From positions 1,108,399-1,172,398 of the forward strand of contig CM039506.1 of assembly GCA_022432975.1 (NCBI GenBank): DNA of 64,000 bases, given 5' to 3'. The notes below the pieces were generated by a model, which made no database searches, had not been told where the DNA came from, and saw nothing but the letters and a program-made list of their open reading frames with translations. Both the position numbers and the translations under genes were made by a program. Every line of letters begins with the position of its first letter. Positions within the stretch are counted from its first letter, which is position 1. Positions 1-10,694 of the stretch are shown here, piece by piece. The stretch comes from Begonia masoniana (lineage: Eukaryota; Streptophyta; Magnoliopsida; Cucurbitales; Begoniaceae).

Positions 1-1503
1 CTCAATAGATGACCAAACCGATGCCTGAAAATGCTCCTCCAACCAGCCTATTCCTCATGTTGGTCGGTAAACATACCTTCAGTAACTTCTTCACCTACAT
101 CACAAAACTCATCTATTAGCCTAATGCTAAGCAAGTAGAGCGATGAATGAAATAGATCAATGAAGCAATAATTTCCCTAAACATGCGGTCTCTACTTTCT
201 CATCTCAGTTGTATTCAAATTCGTTCTCTGTTGATCCCTCTGTACGATGGGAAAGTGGATCAGTCATTCCCCAAAGCATACATCATCTGATCACAATTAA
301 GGGGCGGATTAATTCCCTTAACAGTTAACTGGTCTGATCCCCCTGTATGATTGGGAAGTGGATCACTTTTCCCAAAACCTCAATCCTCTGTTCTCAGTTA
401 AGGGGCGGATTAATCCCCCTTAACAGTTGTTCTGATCATCCTGCTCACACTTACCATGCGTTTCATGTAAATTCATTTTCGTAATCTTTCAAAAACATGA
501 TGCATGACAACTGAAAAATAAACACACAAAACATACATAAACCCTACTGTTTTGTGATGTAGGCCCGAAGGCACAAACAAACTCTACTTACCTGGATTCT
601 TGGCGAGTGCTCGGTTAGGAGCTTCTTCGGGATCTTTCTCACCTAGAACATAAACAGAACATTAAGTCAACCTGTACTAAAACTCATTCTAAGACATTCA
701 GAAAACCTAAGGGAATAGTTGGGAGTTCTGATCGCCAAGCATTACTGATTCTATGCTAAATCCGTATCTACTCACTTTCCTGATGAGTTCCCAAAATACA
801 TATCTAACACTTCCCCATACAATCTTCCTTAGTTACTAAGTCGGAAAAATCGAGGTAGAAACTTACCTAGCTCGTCGAACGGATTCGGGGAAGGAAATCG
901 CCTGGGGAGTCTGCTGGTTTGAGCTGAAAACCGAGAGCAAGAATGAATGGTGGCGGCTAAGCTCAATAAATTCTTTTTAAATAGGTTATCCACTAATAAG
1001 TTTTTAATTTACCAAAATGCCCTTGCATATCCATTCATTAACCTAACCCATATTTGCACATCTTAATTTGACAAAATAAATTGGGTTTAATGGAACCGGG
1101 TGCTACACGCAGCGTCCAGGAGCGCCGATCGATCGGTAGAGGCTCCAGTAGACCGATCGCGCACCCGAAAGGGTGCCGATCGATCGGTGCCAAGCGCCGA
1201 TTGATCAGCACCTGCGCGCCTAATGCAGCGCGCGGTGTGCAGCGAGAGCTGCAACTCGCGCGCCGCCCAAATTGGTTCAGCCCGGTTTTTTTTTTTAATT
1301 TTCAGTTTTCCAAATTGTTTTAACCCGACATTTTTTGACATATTTTAAACGTATTTTAGGCACGTTTTCTACAGTTTTCGAGGGTTCGAAAAATCCAAAA
1401 ACCGAGTCAAAATTTTATTGAAAATTATTTTAAAATTCGTTTTAAACGCGGTATGGGTTAGCAAAGTAACGCACCGAGCCGGGGCGGGTTCGGGGGTGTT
1501 ACA
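1..1503 (-). mobile_element. Gypsy-type LTR, truncated by the window edge
   Basis: Read on the minus strand, 1503 downward opens with TGTAACACCC, the usual start of plant Gypsy LTRs. Bases 1 to about 1000 are the reverse complement of a diverged relative of the solo LTR at 16476-18468: they share the leader (GCCGCCACCA..), the CAGGTAAGTAGAGTTTG motif, the CTTCGGGCCTACATCACA core and the paired GATCC-rich segments. The distal part runs off the window. A second LTR-like start (TGTAGCACCCGG) lies at 1106 on the same strand, so 1107-1503 may be a separate piece, perhaps an LTR end in the opposite orientation. The family assignment is firm; the exact left border is not. Confidence 0.75.
1107..1250. 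repeat. CGATCGATCGG-rich short repeats
   Basis: Four imperfect copies of a CCGATCGATCGGT-like palindromic motif occur near 1125, 1157, 1178 and 1197, in a GC-rich patch unlike the AT-rich surroundings. It sits inside LTR-like DNA and looks like the fast-evolving short-repeat zone seen in the other LTRs of this window. Confidence 0.5.
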
Positions 1504-2355
1504 GTTGAAATTTTGATGGGTTGATTTTCAAACTTACACATTTTATCTAGGCAAGGAAGATTTGCTTTTTGCTCAATTTGAGTAAACTTTATGTGGAAAA
1601 TGTCATCTTTATTCGTATTTCACTTAGTGTTATATTTTATAGAAACTCAAAGTTTTTGTCTAAGTTTTGGAAAACCATGCCGAGGGTTTTGAGCAATGAA
1701 ATTAAATTGAGTTTAATACATCACCTTAAGATCAATTGATCGAAGGACACTTCACTCTTGAAGATATATTGAGAACTTGTGATTTGAGTCTTTATTATAA
1801 TTTTTGACTCATTTACAGGATACAAAGTTTGTGTTGCTATAGAGATAGAAGGAGGATAGTTTCGAGATGCTAAAAGAACTATGCAAACTTTTAAAGGTGA
1901 GATGTGTTGTTTGAAACCCATGGTTTTGTGCTTCTGAAAGTCAGGATGTTGTTTTGGTGTGAAGATAAGTTGGTTATGAGTGCATTATAATATTGGAAAT
2001 TTTGAATGGATTTGTTAAATAGCAAACAGGGTGGAATTTCTCTTGCAGCTCAATATGTTTAATATGCTCATGTATTAATATTGAGGATATATAGTTCAAA
2101 TCTGGTACGTGTCATAACCTAGATAGAGATTCTTATTTAAGAGGATTATTAGTATGTATAGCATGCTAAATGATTTTGGAGTAGTGAGATCAAAATTTTA
2201 GGCATCAAAAGAATTTATTAGTTCAAATTCAGTAGCATACATAAAGAGAAGCCACTTGAGAATCGGAGATGAAAATAAAGTATCTTCAACTGTTTAATGA
2301 TGATTCAATAGTTGATCCAAATTTTGAGGACGAAATTTCATTAAGTGGGGGAGAA
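1504..2355 (+). mobile_element. decayed 3' internal end of a Gypsy element with polypurine tract
   Basis: No open frame is recognisable. The last 40 bases have the standard plant Gypsy ending: 'aattttgaggacgaaattt', then a purine tract AAGTGGGGGAGAA (2343-2355) directly before an LTR start at 2356. The rest is AT-rich and unrecognised, and is taken to be the eroded interior of the element. Confidence 0.5.
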
Positions 2356-3835
2356 TGTGAAACCCAGCATTTGTTTTGGAGGAGAAAAATGTAATTTTCT
2401 TTCTTCTCACATGCCACCTGTACAATCTTCTCTCTCCTTCCATAAAACTCTCATTTTTTGTTAATAATTTCTCGTACAAACCATGTTTGTCTGCTGAGGC
2501 CGCCACTCATGAGGAGGAGAAAGAGGCAAGGAGAGCAAGAAACCGAGAGAGAAAAATTGATCTTAGGTGAGTCTTTTTTCCTCCATGATCACGGTAGACT
2601 TTTTAGCAAAAGCCTTTGGTTTCTTTTAAATCTATTTACATATTCTCACATCTCCAAAGAAGTAGAACCAAATCCCTTAGTTATTTTATACTTTGCAGAA
2701 GAAGGGTTTATCCATTCAGGGATTCAAAGTCAAATCACATAAGAGCTTTCCTATCTATTTCTTTTTAGAAATGAAGTAGAAAGCCACAAGTATCGTACCC
2801 ATATTCATTGCAGAGGTACTATTTAATTGTTTTGTTCTGTTGGAGAAAATTATATATATATATATTCCTAACCATTCATGTATGGATTACTCGAGTGGTA
2901 AAATGAGCTTGGTGAATAAATTTTGTAACCCAAAATTTGGTTTTTATTTTTTCTTAGAAACCAACTTACTGAATTAACACTTTGGACCCATGAATCTCGG
3001 ATTATTGAGCTATTGAAAATTTTTGGATTTTGACTTGTTGTAAGTGCAATCAAGGTAGGGGTTTATTTTATTTTCGGTTAAGTATTATTTTTAATTCATT
3101 TATTTAGCATAAATTGTTTATTTATTTTTGTGCTATTATTTCATTCACACATTTATCAACTGCATATTTTATCATTGATAAAAATTGTGTGGTTTTAACT
3201 AGAAGTAATCGGACAGCTGAAGAGCCGTGTCCTTGGACGCGAAACCCTAAACCTGATCAGGGTAATTATTGCGTGCGACCGCCTAATGTTGATGTTTTGG
3301 CCCATGGCCTAGTGTGCTCGGAGTTCATGAGATGCTCTATTTTCACCGAACATCTATTGAAATTACATAACTGCATTTTTATTAAATTTATGCATAATAT
3401 TTTATGACTGCTGGAAATAAACTCTACCCCTATTGAGTTTAGTCTACTCACCCCAAACGACTACTATTTTTTTCAGGGTCAAATTAAGAAGAATTCTAAT
3501 TATTGGCATGAGAACAATCACTTTGTAGGAATTTTCTATTTTAATAATTTTCTTCTTGAGGACTTATCTTGAATTTTTAATGTTAGACACTACTAAAGAT
3601 GTGTAAGCTTTATTGTATTTAATTCACATGTATTATATTATTTGGACATATATCATCACATTATCTGGTGTCATTTGTCGGATCTGTTTAATCCACTGTA
3701 TTTCGGGCTGACTTCATAGTAATTTGTAAACATTCTGCTGCGATTGGTGAAATTTGGTGTTATGGGTAAGACGATCTAGCCTTTTAGAGCCGGGTCGCTT
3801 CCCGTTCTGTCGCGAGTCTCCTTTGGGGCGTGACA
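2356..3835 (+). mobile_element. 3' LTR of a Gypsy element
   Basis: Starts TGTGAAACCC immediately after a polypurine tract and ends GGGGCGTGACA, giving TG..CA ends over 1480 bp. The matching 5' LTR is outside the window or lost, so no target-site duplication can be tested. Small open frames within it show no known domain. The right end abuts a duplicated host block that begins TGTGACGACTG. Confidence 0.6.
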
Positions 3836-4941
3836 TGTGACGACTGTATCCGACTCAAAAGGATCGCGGAGAAGCAAAAGCTTGTTGCCCAACACGCTGT
3901 TGAGAAGCTAAAGCCTAAGCAAGCCACAAGCCAGGCTCTACGAAGGAAATGCCTTCATTTGGTGTCGTAAAAACAGAAATAAGAGGTTTTTTTGGTCGTG
4001 TTTTTTATGATTTTGGACTTGCATTTGTTGTTCTTGATGTTGATGAAAAAGAACCAAGTAGTGGTGTAGTTTCCTTCGTAAGCAAGGACCACCCGCTTTG
4101 ATAGCTTGTGTTGATGATGAGAGGTTGTGTTTCTAGGTGGAAATATTGTTGCGTTCTGTGAAGTCCATGGAATGACAGAGCATGAAGCAATTAAAATTTC
4201 TTGGTGCTTTAAGAACTTGCACAGAAGACATAGAAAGACGGATGATTTTGCTGCATTCTTTTATTTTTGAAGAATGAAGAGCATCCTACTTTTTTTCAAG
4301 AACCTCGAGGACAAGGGTGATATCTAGGAGTGGTGTGCCATGGGCTCTTGTTTCGGTATTTGTTTTGAACAGTGATGGCTATTTAGTTGGGAGTGGGCTG
4401 GTCGATGCTATTATGGGCTCTAAGAGGGGCTATCTTAGGAGAGGAGGTGAAGGGAGAAAACGTCATTGGAGTGACCAGGTTTGTTATCTCTCCGTTCTTT
4501 GTTAATTTGCTTCTCTTCTTCTTCTGTAATTTTCATTTTTATTCTCAATATCAATTCCAACTTCCTTCTTCTCCCCTATTTTCCGATCAATATCATAACA
4601 TACTGCCGCAAGAAGGAAAGTTTTGGCGTGAAGACATTTAGTTTCTCTTTCTTCTTCGTCGCTGGAGACGGAGACTTCTTTCTTCTACCGGTAACCCTTT
4701 CTAGTAATCTCCTTCCTCTTCTTCTTCTTCTTCTTCTTCTTCTTCTGTGCCACTTTTCTCGTCTCTCTTATTCCCTCTCCTCTATAACCCTTTTCTGCAT
4801 TCCCCTCTCTATTTTCTTCTTTCCTTCCCTCAACTCTACGTCTCTGTTCTCTTTCCTTTATTTTTCTATTTTTCTCGTAAATGTAATCCTTCTCTTGTAT
4901 TTTTCTGTGGATTAATAATAGAAAGGATTTAAGCTGGGTAT
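3831..4941 (+). repeat. duplicated host block, copy 1 (E1-like fragment plus CT-rich leader)
   Basis: About 1.1 kb that recurs at 6636-7746 with few differences, mostly single-base indels. The first 400 bases hold an E1-like coding fragment. The last 350 bases are a CT/TTC-rich leader that in copy 2 runs into the PIGB-like gene. Copy 1 stops at a TTGTTG and is joined directly to the 3' end of a Gypsy pol, so it has lost the gene it once led into. Confidence 0.85.
3949..4210 (+). pseudogene. ubiquitin-activating enzyme E1 (UBA1-like) fragment, copy 1
   Basis: Translation from 3949 gives VKTEIRGFFGRVFYDFG, then SFVSKDHPL and CVDDERL. After a frame change it gives FCEVHGMTE. Plant UBA1 proteins have the same order of blocks (…GNIFCDFG…, ISNDNPALVSCVDDERL…, FSEVHGMTEL…), a stretch in the N-terminal half of E1. 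In-frame stops and shifts interrupt it, and nothing else of E1 (adenylation or catalytic Cys domains) is nearby. It is a gene fragment, not a working E1. The identification is from memory of the family. Confidence 0.6.
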
Positions 4942-5219
4942 TTGTTGTTGCGAAAGTGTTTAAGAGATCCATCACATGTTGTAGTGCAGCAGGATATTGA
5001 AGTGCAGCCTACGTTATCCTACGAGGAGAAACCAGTTGATATTTTGGATTATGCAGTGAAGAAGTTGCACAATAAGAATATTCCACTAGTGAAGGTGTTA
5101 TGGCGTAACCACAATGTTGAAGAGGCAACGTGGGGCGCCAACAGGATATGATGGAACGTTATCCTGAGCTTTTCAGGTACGTAAATTTTGAGGACAAAAT
5201 TTTTATAAGGAGGGTGGAT
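4942..5219 (+). mobile_element. 3' end of a Tekay/Del-type Gypsy pol plus polypurine tract
   Basis: The frame from 4942 reads LRKCLRDPSHVV…YEEKPVDILD…PLVKVLWRNHNVEEATW, the C-terminal chromodomain-like end of a Gypsy polyprotein. It is the same region as 54054-54289 of the full-length element, but diverged. A stop and GAGGACAAAATTTTTATAAGGAGGGTGGA follow (polypurine tract about 5207-5218), directly before the LTR at 5220. The 5' part is missing: the join to the host leader is at TTGTTG, which both sides could supply. Confidence 0.8.
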
Positions 5220-6639
5220 TGTAACATCCGGAAAATTTTATTTATGAACGTAGCCTAGTTGGAATATGTGGTGAGAGTTTAATATTATTCCTAGAGTTTT
5301 CCTAAGCTTTTAGTATGGAAAGTAAAGTTGGAAGAGAAATTTTGAAAGGAAACACTAAAGTGTAAATGATTAGTGGTTATTATGATTTAATTAATGTAAG
5401 AAAAAATAGAAGGAGATTTGGAGGAGATGTATTCACGTTGAACTACTTAACAAATGAGGGTGGGGATTTTTTATAAATTGAAAATTTGGTGGGAAAGAAA
5501 TTAAAAGTAAAAAGTGATGTGATTTTATAAAATGGAAGGGTTTAATGTTAAAGGGAAAAAAAAACTCATCTTCTTCCTCCTTTCTACCCACAAAATTTTC
5601 AGCATTCTTCTAGGATTCTCCATCATCTTTTCTTCAAGATTTCTCAAGGTTAAAGGTAAGATTTTAAGTGGGTTTTGTAGGAAATGCAATTAAATGTTGA
5701 TTTTTGTAGTTTTGGTGGTGGTTTATTGAGTTTTACTTAGGGTTTGGGAACCCTAAGAAGAATGGTCCGAATTTTGTGGTTAGTTAGTGGATTTCCTTCC
5801 CAAATTTCATGGGTTAAAGGTTAGATTGATTAGTTTAGGTTATTTTAGAGATAGATTTGAGTTTTGGTAAAAATTATACAAAAATCGAATTTTTGAGTAA
5901 GAGCACCGATTCTGTTTTTGGCATTTCTGTTTGGCCAAGTTATTTGGTCGGTTAATTTCAGTATTTCAATGGATAGTAGACGTGTAGAGGTTTACGGATT
6001 GGGGTGGCACGTCGAAATCCGTTGAAAAATGAGTAAGTTATGACCGTTTGAAGTTGGACGCTAAAAATAGTTAGAAAAATCGGGTTTAGGTATTGAATTG
6101 TATAGTTGATTCAATTTTAGTTAGTTTTGGGTTTAAGAATTTCTTAGAAGTTTCTAGAATACTTGCTAAGTTATTTTCCCTATTTGTTATGTTGTCGAGA
6201 GAATAATTTGATTGGATGAAGTGAGCAATCATATTCCGAGCAGTCAAGTAAGTAGTTGTTTGAAATCGTTTCGCCTTCGGGCCTACACCATGGAACGGTA
6301 GGGTTACTGGTTGTTTGTTTCGCGTTGTGTGGTGTTGCATATTCTTTAACATGCATCATGGTTTTCAATTAAGCAAAATACGAGTTTTCTTGCATGGTTT
6401 GATTTGCGAGCGTGAAATGTAATCAGATAAATGGAATTGCAAAATTAATCTTGATTAGAGTGCCTTATCGGGAATAAGTGCTGGAGTGTAGTACCCCAAG
6501 GGGACCTCTATGAAAGATGACCGGAAAAAATACATAGTCTTGATTAGAGCTGTCTTGTCGGGAATAAGTGCTGGAGTGTAGCACCCTGAGGGGACCTCTA
6601 TGAAGGATAACCAGCTAAAATACGTAATAGTCGTAAGTA
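5220..6639 (+). mobile_element. truncated 3' LTR of the Gypsy element ending at 5219
   Basis: Starts TGTAACATCCGG after the purine tract. It contains the AAGTAAGTAG…CGCCTTCGGGCCTACACCA core near 6246-6292 that all LTRs here share. Two imperfect copies of a block around 'gggaataagtgctggagtgtag' (6469 and 6561) follow. It breaks off mid-LTR at about 6639, where the second copy of the host block begins. Confidence 0.7.
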
Positions 6640-7746
6640 TGACATGTGACGACTGTATCTGACTCAAAAGGATCGCGGAGAAGCAAAAGCTTGTTGCCCA
6701 ACACGCTGTTGAGAAGCTAAAGCCTAAGCAAGCCACAAGCCAGGCTCTGCGAAGGAAATGCCTTCATTTGGTGTCGTAAAAACAGAAATAAAAGGTTTTT
6801 TTGGTCCTGTTTTTTATGATTTTGGACTTGCATTTGTTGTTCTTGATGTTGATGAAAAAGAACCAAGTACTGGTGTAGTTTCCTTCGTAAGCAAGGACCA
6901 CCCGCTTTGATAGCTTGTGTTGATGATGAGAGGTTGTGTTTTCAGGTGGAAATGTTGTTGCGTTCTGTGAAGTCCATGGGGAATGACAGAGCATGAAGCA
7001 ATTAAAATTTTTTGGTGCTTTAAGAACTTGCACAGAAGACATAGAAAGACGGATGATTTTGCTGCATTCTTTTATTTTTGAAGAATGAAGAGCATCCTAC
7101 TTTTTTTCAAGAACCTCGAGGACAAGGGTGATATCTAGGAGTGGTGTGCCATGGGCTCTTGTTTCGGTATTTGTTTTGAACAGTGATGGCTATTTAGTTG
7201 GGAGTGGGCTGGTCGATGCTATTATGGGCTCTAAGAGGGGCTATCTTAGGAGAGGAGGTGAAGGGAGAAAACGTCATTAGAGTGACCAGGTTTGTTATCT
7301 CTCCGTTCTTTGTTAATTTGCTTCTCTTCTTCTTCTTCTGTAATTTTCATTTTTATTCTCAATATCAATTCCAACTTCCTTCTTCTCCCCTATTTTCCGA
7401 TCAATATCATAACATACTGCTGCAAGAAGGAAAGTTTTGGCGTGAAGACATTTAGTTTCTCTTTCTTCTTCGTCGCTGGAGACGGAGACTTCTTTCTTCT
7501 ACCGGGTAACCCTTTCTTGTAATCTCCTTCCTCTTCTTCTTCTTCTTCTTCTTCTTCTGTGCCACTTTTCTCGTCTCTCTTATTCCCTTTCCTCTGTAAC
7601 CCTTTTCTGCATTCCCCTCTCTATTTTCTTCTTTCCTTCCCTCAACTCTACGTCTCTGTTCTCTTTCCTTTATTTTTCTATTTTCTCGTAGATGTAATCC
7701 TTCTCTTGTATTTTTCTGTGGATTAATAATAGAAAGGATTAAGCTG
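6636..7746 (+). repeat. duplicated host block, copy 2, leading into the PIGB-like gene
   Basis: Second copy of 3831-4941, nearly identical. The common sequence starts at TGACATGTGACGACTG in both. It ends with the CT-rich leader (7430-7746) that continues into the first PIGB exon. The leader has runs of CTT/TCT repeats of the type common in plant 5' UTRs and looks like the promoter-proximal region of that gene. Confidence 0.85.
6758..7015 (+). pseudogene. ubiquitin-activating enzyme E1 (UBA1-like) fragment, copy 2
   Basis: Same fragment as at 3949-4210. This copy reads VVSFVSKDHPL, then CVDDERLCFQ and, in a shifted frame, the EVHGMTE-type block. Small indels separate the two copies. It lies upstream of and in the same orientation as the PIGB-like gene, but is not part of it. 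Confidence 0.6.
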
Positions 7747-8436
7747 GGTATTGTTGTTGTTTTGATATTTGTTACGGGTTATAGAAAACCATAATAGCCT
7801 CTGGGAATTCATGAGTGTGGATTTCTCTTCTGGTTATTGTCTAAGGATTGACGAGAATTGCGTGCGAGGGGAACCCGTTTCCCACAAATTCTTGACGATA
7901 TTTGCTTAAGACTATGAAGAAGAGATTTGGCAATTCAACTGCAGCTTCGAAATCAGACAATGTCCAGTACCCACCTAAGTTTTCCGGATCGAAGCAAGCC
8001 AAATTGTCAAAATCTTATGTTTTTTCTACGCCACACAGAGTTTTGCTTTCTCCTTGATTTCCGCATCACGAATGCTTTGATGCTGCAGACCTATTTCAAT
8101 CCGGATGAACATTGGCAAGCCTTGAAGTCGCCCACTACATCACATTTGGGTGAATGTTGCTTCATGAATTCAAAATGTTGCCTTTATTGGATCTCTATGT
8201 TTGCTTTCATACCAGTTGAAACACTTTTAGGTGATTTTGTTAAAGGCTATTTTGTTTTTATTCATGAAATCGGCAGGTATGGCCATTTGACATGGGAGTG
8301 GAAGAAGGGATCCGGAGCTACTTACACCCTCTTTTGTTGCTTTGCTTTACAAAGTTCTAGCCTTACTTGGCCTTGATAATCCATGGTTTATGGTAATTCT
8401 TTCAATTTTTTATTATTTACACCCACATAAACTAGG
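7632..8436 (+). repeat. tandem duplication carrying PIGB exons 1-2, copy A
   Basis: About 805 bases that recur at 8517-9320, in direct orientation and about 885 bases apart. The two copies differ almost only by the length of short homopolymers and by single bases (for example CAAGCCTTG against CAAGCCCTTG). Confidence 0.85.
7914..8375 (+). pseudogene. PIGB-like exons 1-2, copy A (frameshifted)
   Basis: ATG at 7914, then the same coding text as copy B: FRITNALML, QTYFNPDEHW and, after an intron, YGHLTWEWKK. It carries single-base gaps: in TTTTGCTTTC, GATTTCC, CAAGCCTTG, AAGGGATCC and TTTTGTTGC. Each shortens a base run found intact in copy B, so the frame is broken at least three times. Either it is a decayed tandem copy, or it is an unpolished duplicate of the same locus. 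Confidence 0.75.
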
Positions 8437-8516
8437 TCAAGAGACTGATATGATTTTTTGAATTTAAACTTGCTTGAATTGGAGTCTTTTGATTTCTGTT
8501 ATGGAAAATTATTTAT

Positions 8517-9320
8517 TTCCTTCCCTCAACTCTACGTCTCTGTTCTCTTTCCTTTATTTTTCTATTTTTCTCGTAGATGTAATCCTTCTCTTGTATTTTT
8601 CTGTGGATTAATAATAGAAAGGATTTAAGCTGGGTATTTGTTGTTGTTTTGATATTTGTTACGGGTTATAGAAAACCATAATAGCCTCTGGGAATTCATG
8701 AGTGTGGATTTTCTCTTCTGGTTATTGTCTAAGGATTGACGAGAATTGCGTGCGAGGGGAACCCGTTTCCCACAAATTCTTGACAATATTTGCTTAAGAC
8801 TATGAAGAAGAGATTTGGCAATTCAACTGCAGCTTCGAAATCAGACAATGTCCAGTACCCACCTAAGTTTTCCGGATCGAAGCAAGCCAAATTGTCAAAA
8901 TCTTATGTTTTTTCTACGCCACACAGAGTTTTTGCTTTCTCCTTGATTTTCCGCATCACGAATGCTTTGATGCTGCAGACCTATTTCAATCCGGATGAAC
9001 ATTGGCAAGCCCTTGAAGTCGCCCACTACATCACATTTGGGTGAATGCTTCATGAATTCAAAATGTTGCCTTTATTGGATCTCTATGTTTGCTTTCATAC
9101 CAGTTGAAACACTTTTAGGTGATTTTGTTAAAGGCTATTTTGTTTTTATTCATGAAATCGGCAGGTATGGCCATTTGACATGGGAGTGGAAGAAGGAGAT
9201 CCGGAGCTACTTACACCCTCTTTTGTTTGCTTTGCTTTACAAAGTTCTAGCCTTACTTGGCCTTGATAATCCATGGTTTATGGTAATTCTTTCAATTTTT
9301 TATTATTTACACCCACATAA
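8517..9320 (+). repeat. tandem duplication carrying PIGB exons 1-2, copy B
   Basis: Second copy of 7632-8436, with the reading frame intact through exon 1 (8802-9040, donor GTGAAT) and exon 2 (9165-9282, acceptor GCAG, donor GTAATT). The 80 bases between the copies (8437-8516) are unique. Confidence 0.85.
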
Positions 9321-9398
9321 ACTATGTCAAGTTACGAATTTGTTTCAACTTTTGATTGACTCCAACACTAGAAGTATTTGATGGATATTTTATCAGTC

Positions 9399-9609
9399 TG
9401 ATACGTCCCAGTATCTTTATTCAAATCAAGAAAACAAAATCTACAAACTAGGGTTATTTGAGAGACCCAACCTCTCCCTAAACTTCCCACAACTAATTTG
9501 ATAACCTCTCTATCCCTAACATATTCTATTTATACACCTATTTTACTAACTTCCCTAACTTCTACTAACTCCTCTAACTCCCATTAACTTCTAATATACT
9601 ATCCTATCA
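9399..9609 (-). repeat. 3' LTR of the TR-GAG element
   Basis: 211 bases, matching 11408-11617 with one extra T (CATATTCTATT against CATATCTATT). On the minus strand it begins TGATAGGATAG and ends GGGACGTATCA. Confidence 0.9.
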
Positions 9610-9637
9610 TTGCTTCCCCTTAAAACACACCTTGTTC

Positions 9638-10246
9638 TCAAGGTGGAAAAAAATGAAAATTGCGCTTTATAACATGGTCTCTAGCTGGAAAACAAGAAAT
9701 GTCAGACCCGCCACAAGGAATAGCATGATCCAGGCTATTCCAATTGGAGAACACTGAGTATGCGTCTTCATAAATTCCTTCCTTGAAGCTTATCAACGCT
9801 GCAAATCCACCAGCTCCTCTCCCAATTTTGGAGATGGCTTTACAACTAGAAAGCCCATCAACAGAGACCCAAAAAGTAACCCTAGAAAGCTCATCAACCA
9901 CAAAATCTTTCCCACGTCCACAGTTTCCAGAACAACCACTTCCATGGTTTCCAGAACAACCTCTTCCACGGTTTCCAGAACTACCTCCCTTCTCCCTCCT
10001 GCAATTGCCGACGAAACTCCCTTCCACGTCTCTAATCTTCCCAAGCACTGTTCTTTCTTTTTCCTCCGCTGTCGCTCTCCTTATTGTCGTTGTTAGTGCT
10101 ACAAGCTTTCCTTCATCAGCCTCCTCTTTTTCCGCCACCGTCTTTTTTCTCGTCGTAGCTATTCTTCCAGTGAAGGTTTCTGTCCAGTTTCCTCCTCTGC
10201 ATGTTTTTAAGAAATCCAGCCTACAAAATAAACCCAAAAAGCCCAT
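9638..10246 (-). CDS. TR-GAG downstream open frame, unrecognised
   Basis: A 202-codon frame rich in Gly, Arg and Glu, with three imperfect repeats of a GNxGxGCSGN type near the middle. It overlaps the preceding frame slightly and ends just inside the purine tract. The basic Gly/Cys-rich part may be a degenerate nucleic-acid-binding tail of gag, but no zinc knuckle is present. Function is not known, and it may not be translated. Confidence 0.3.
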   Translation of the reverse strand: MGFLGLFCRLDFLKTCRGGNWTETFTGRIATTRKKTVAEKEEADEGKLVALTTTIRRATAEEKERTVLGKIRDVEGSFVGNCRREKGGSSGNRGRGCSGNHGSGCSGNCGRGKDFVVDELSRVTFWVSVDGLSSCKAISKIGRGAGGFAALISFKEGIYEDAYSVFSNWNSLDHAIPCGGSDISCFPARDHVIKRNFHFFPP

Positions 10247-10661
10247 TATTCACAAAAGCTGTCCAAATTCCAGCCTTACCCCTCAGCTTCATTCCCAGTT
10301 GCTCCCTCTCCCACCCGCAGTAGTCTTCCTCCAACCTGATAGTATCTGGAGTTTTGATCTGGCACTGCTTCTTTCTCTCGCCCACTGTCATGGGTTTCTT
10401 TTTCACTCCTCTTCCCTTGGCCACCATTTTCGTACGCTCTGGAGTCATTACCTGTATCAGCTTCTTGGTGTTCATTCCTCTGTGAGACTTTATCGTTGAT
10501 ACGTCTTTTTTTCTCGTCGGATTTTTGTCGGAATGAGAGGCCGTCTGTTTCTTATGATCTCTTTTTGCCGATCTGAGTTTCTCTGTCGAAGAAAGCTTGA
10601 GGGAGTTCCTGACCTTCGGACGCCTCTCGAATTTTACAAGCTTTTTTAACTCGCTCGACAA
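10221..10661 (-). CDS. TR-GAG middle open frame, basic, unrecognised
   Basis: A 146-codon Lys/Arg-rich frame (SSELKKLVKFERRPKVRNSL…) directly downstream of gag and in another frame. Its basic composition would suit the nucleocapsid end of a gag protein reached by frameshift, but there is no CCHC motif. Its limits are those of the open frame only. Confidence 0.3.
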   Translation of the reverse strand: MSSELKKLVKFERRPKVRNSLKLSSTEKLRSAKRDHKKQTASHSDKNPTRKKDVSTIKSHRGMNTKKLIQVMTPERTKMVAKGRGVKKKPMTVGERKKQCQIKTPDTIRLEEDYCGWEREQLGMKLRGKAGIWTAFVNNGLFGFIL

Positions 10662-10694
10662 GAATTTCTTGAGATCCTCATCTCCTATATTCCT

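Noticed and set aside
4481..4915. Ser/Leu/Phe-rich 144-codon frame that looks like a membrane protein
   Set aside because: It is the CT-rich leader translated; indels between the copies do not preserve the frame.
9783..10499. 238-codon plus-strand frame rich in Ser and Pro
   Set aside because: Antisense shadow of the minus-strand TR-GAG frames.
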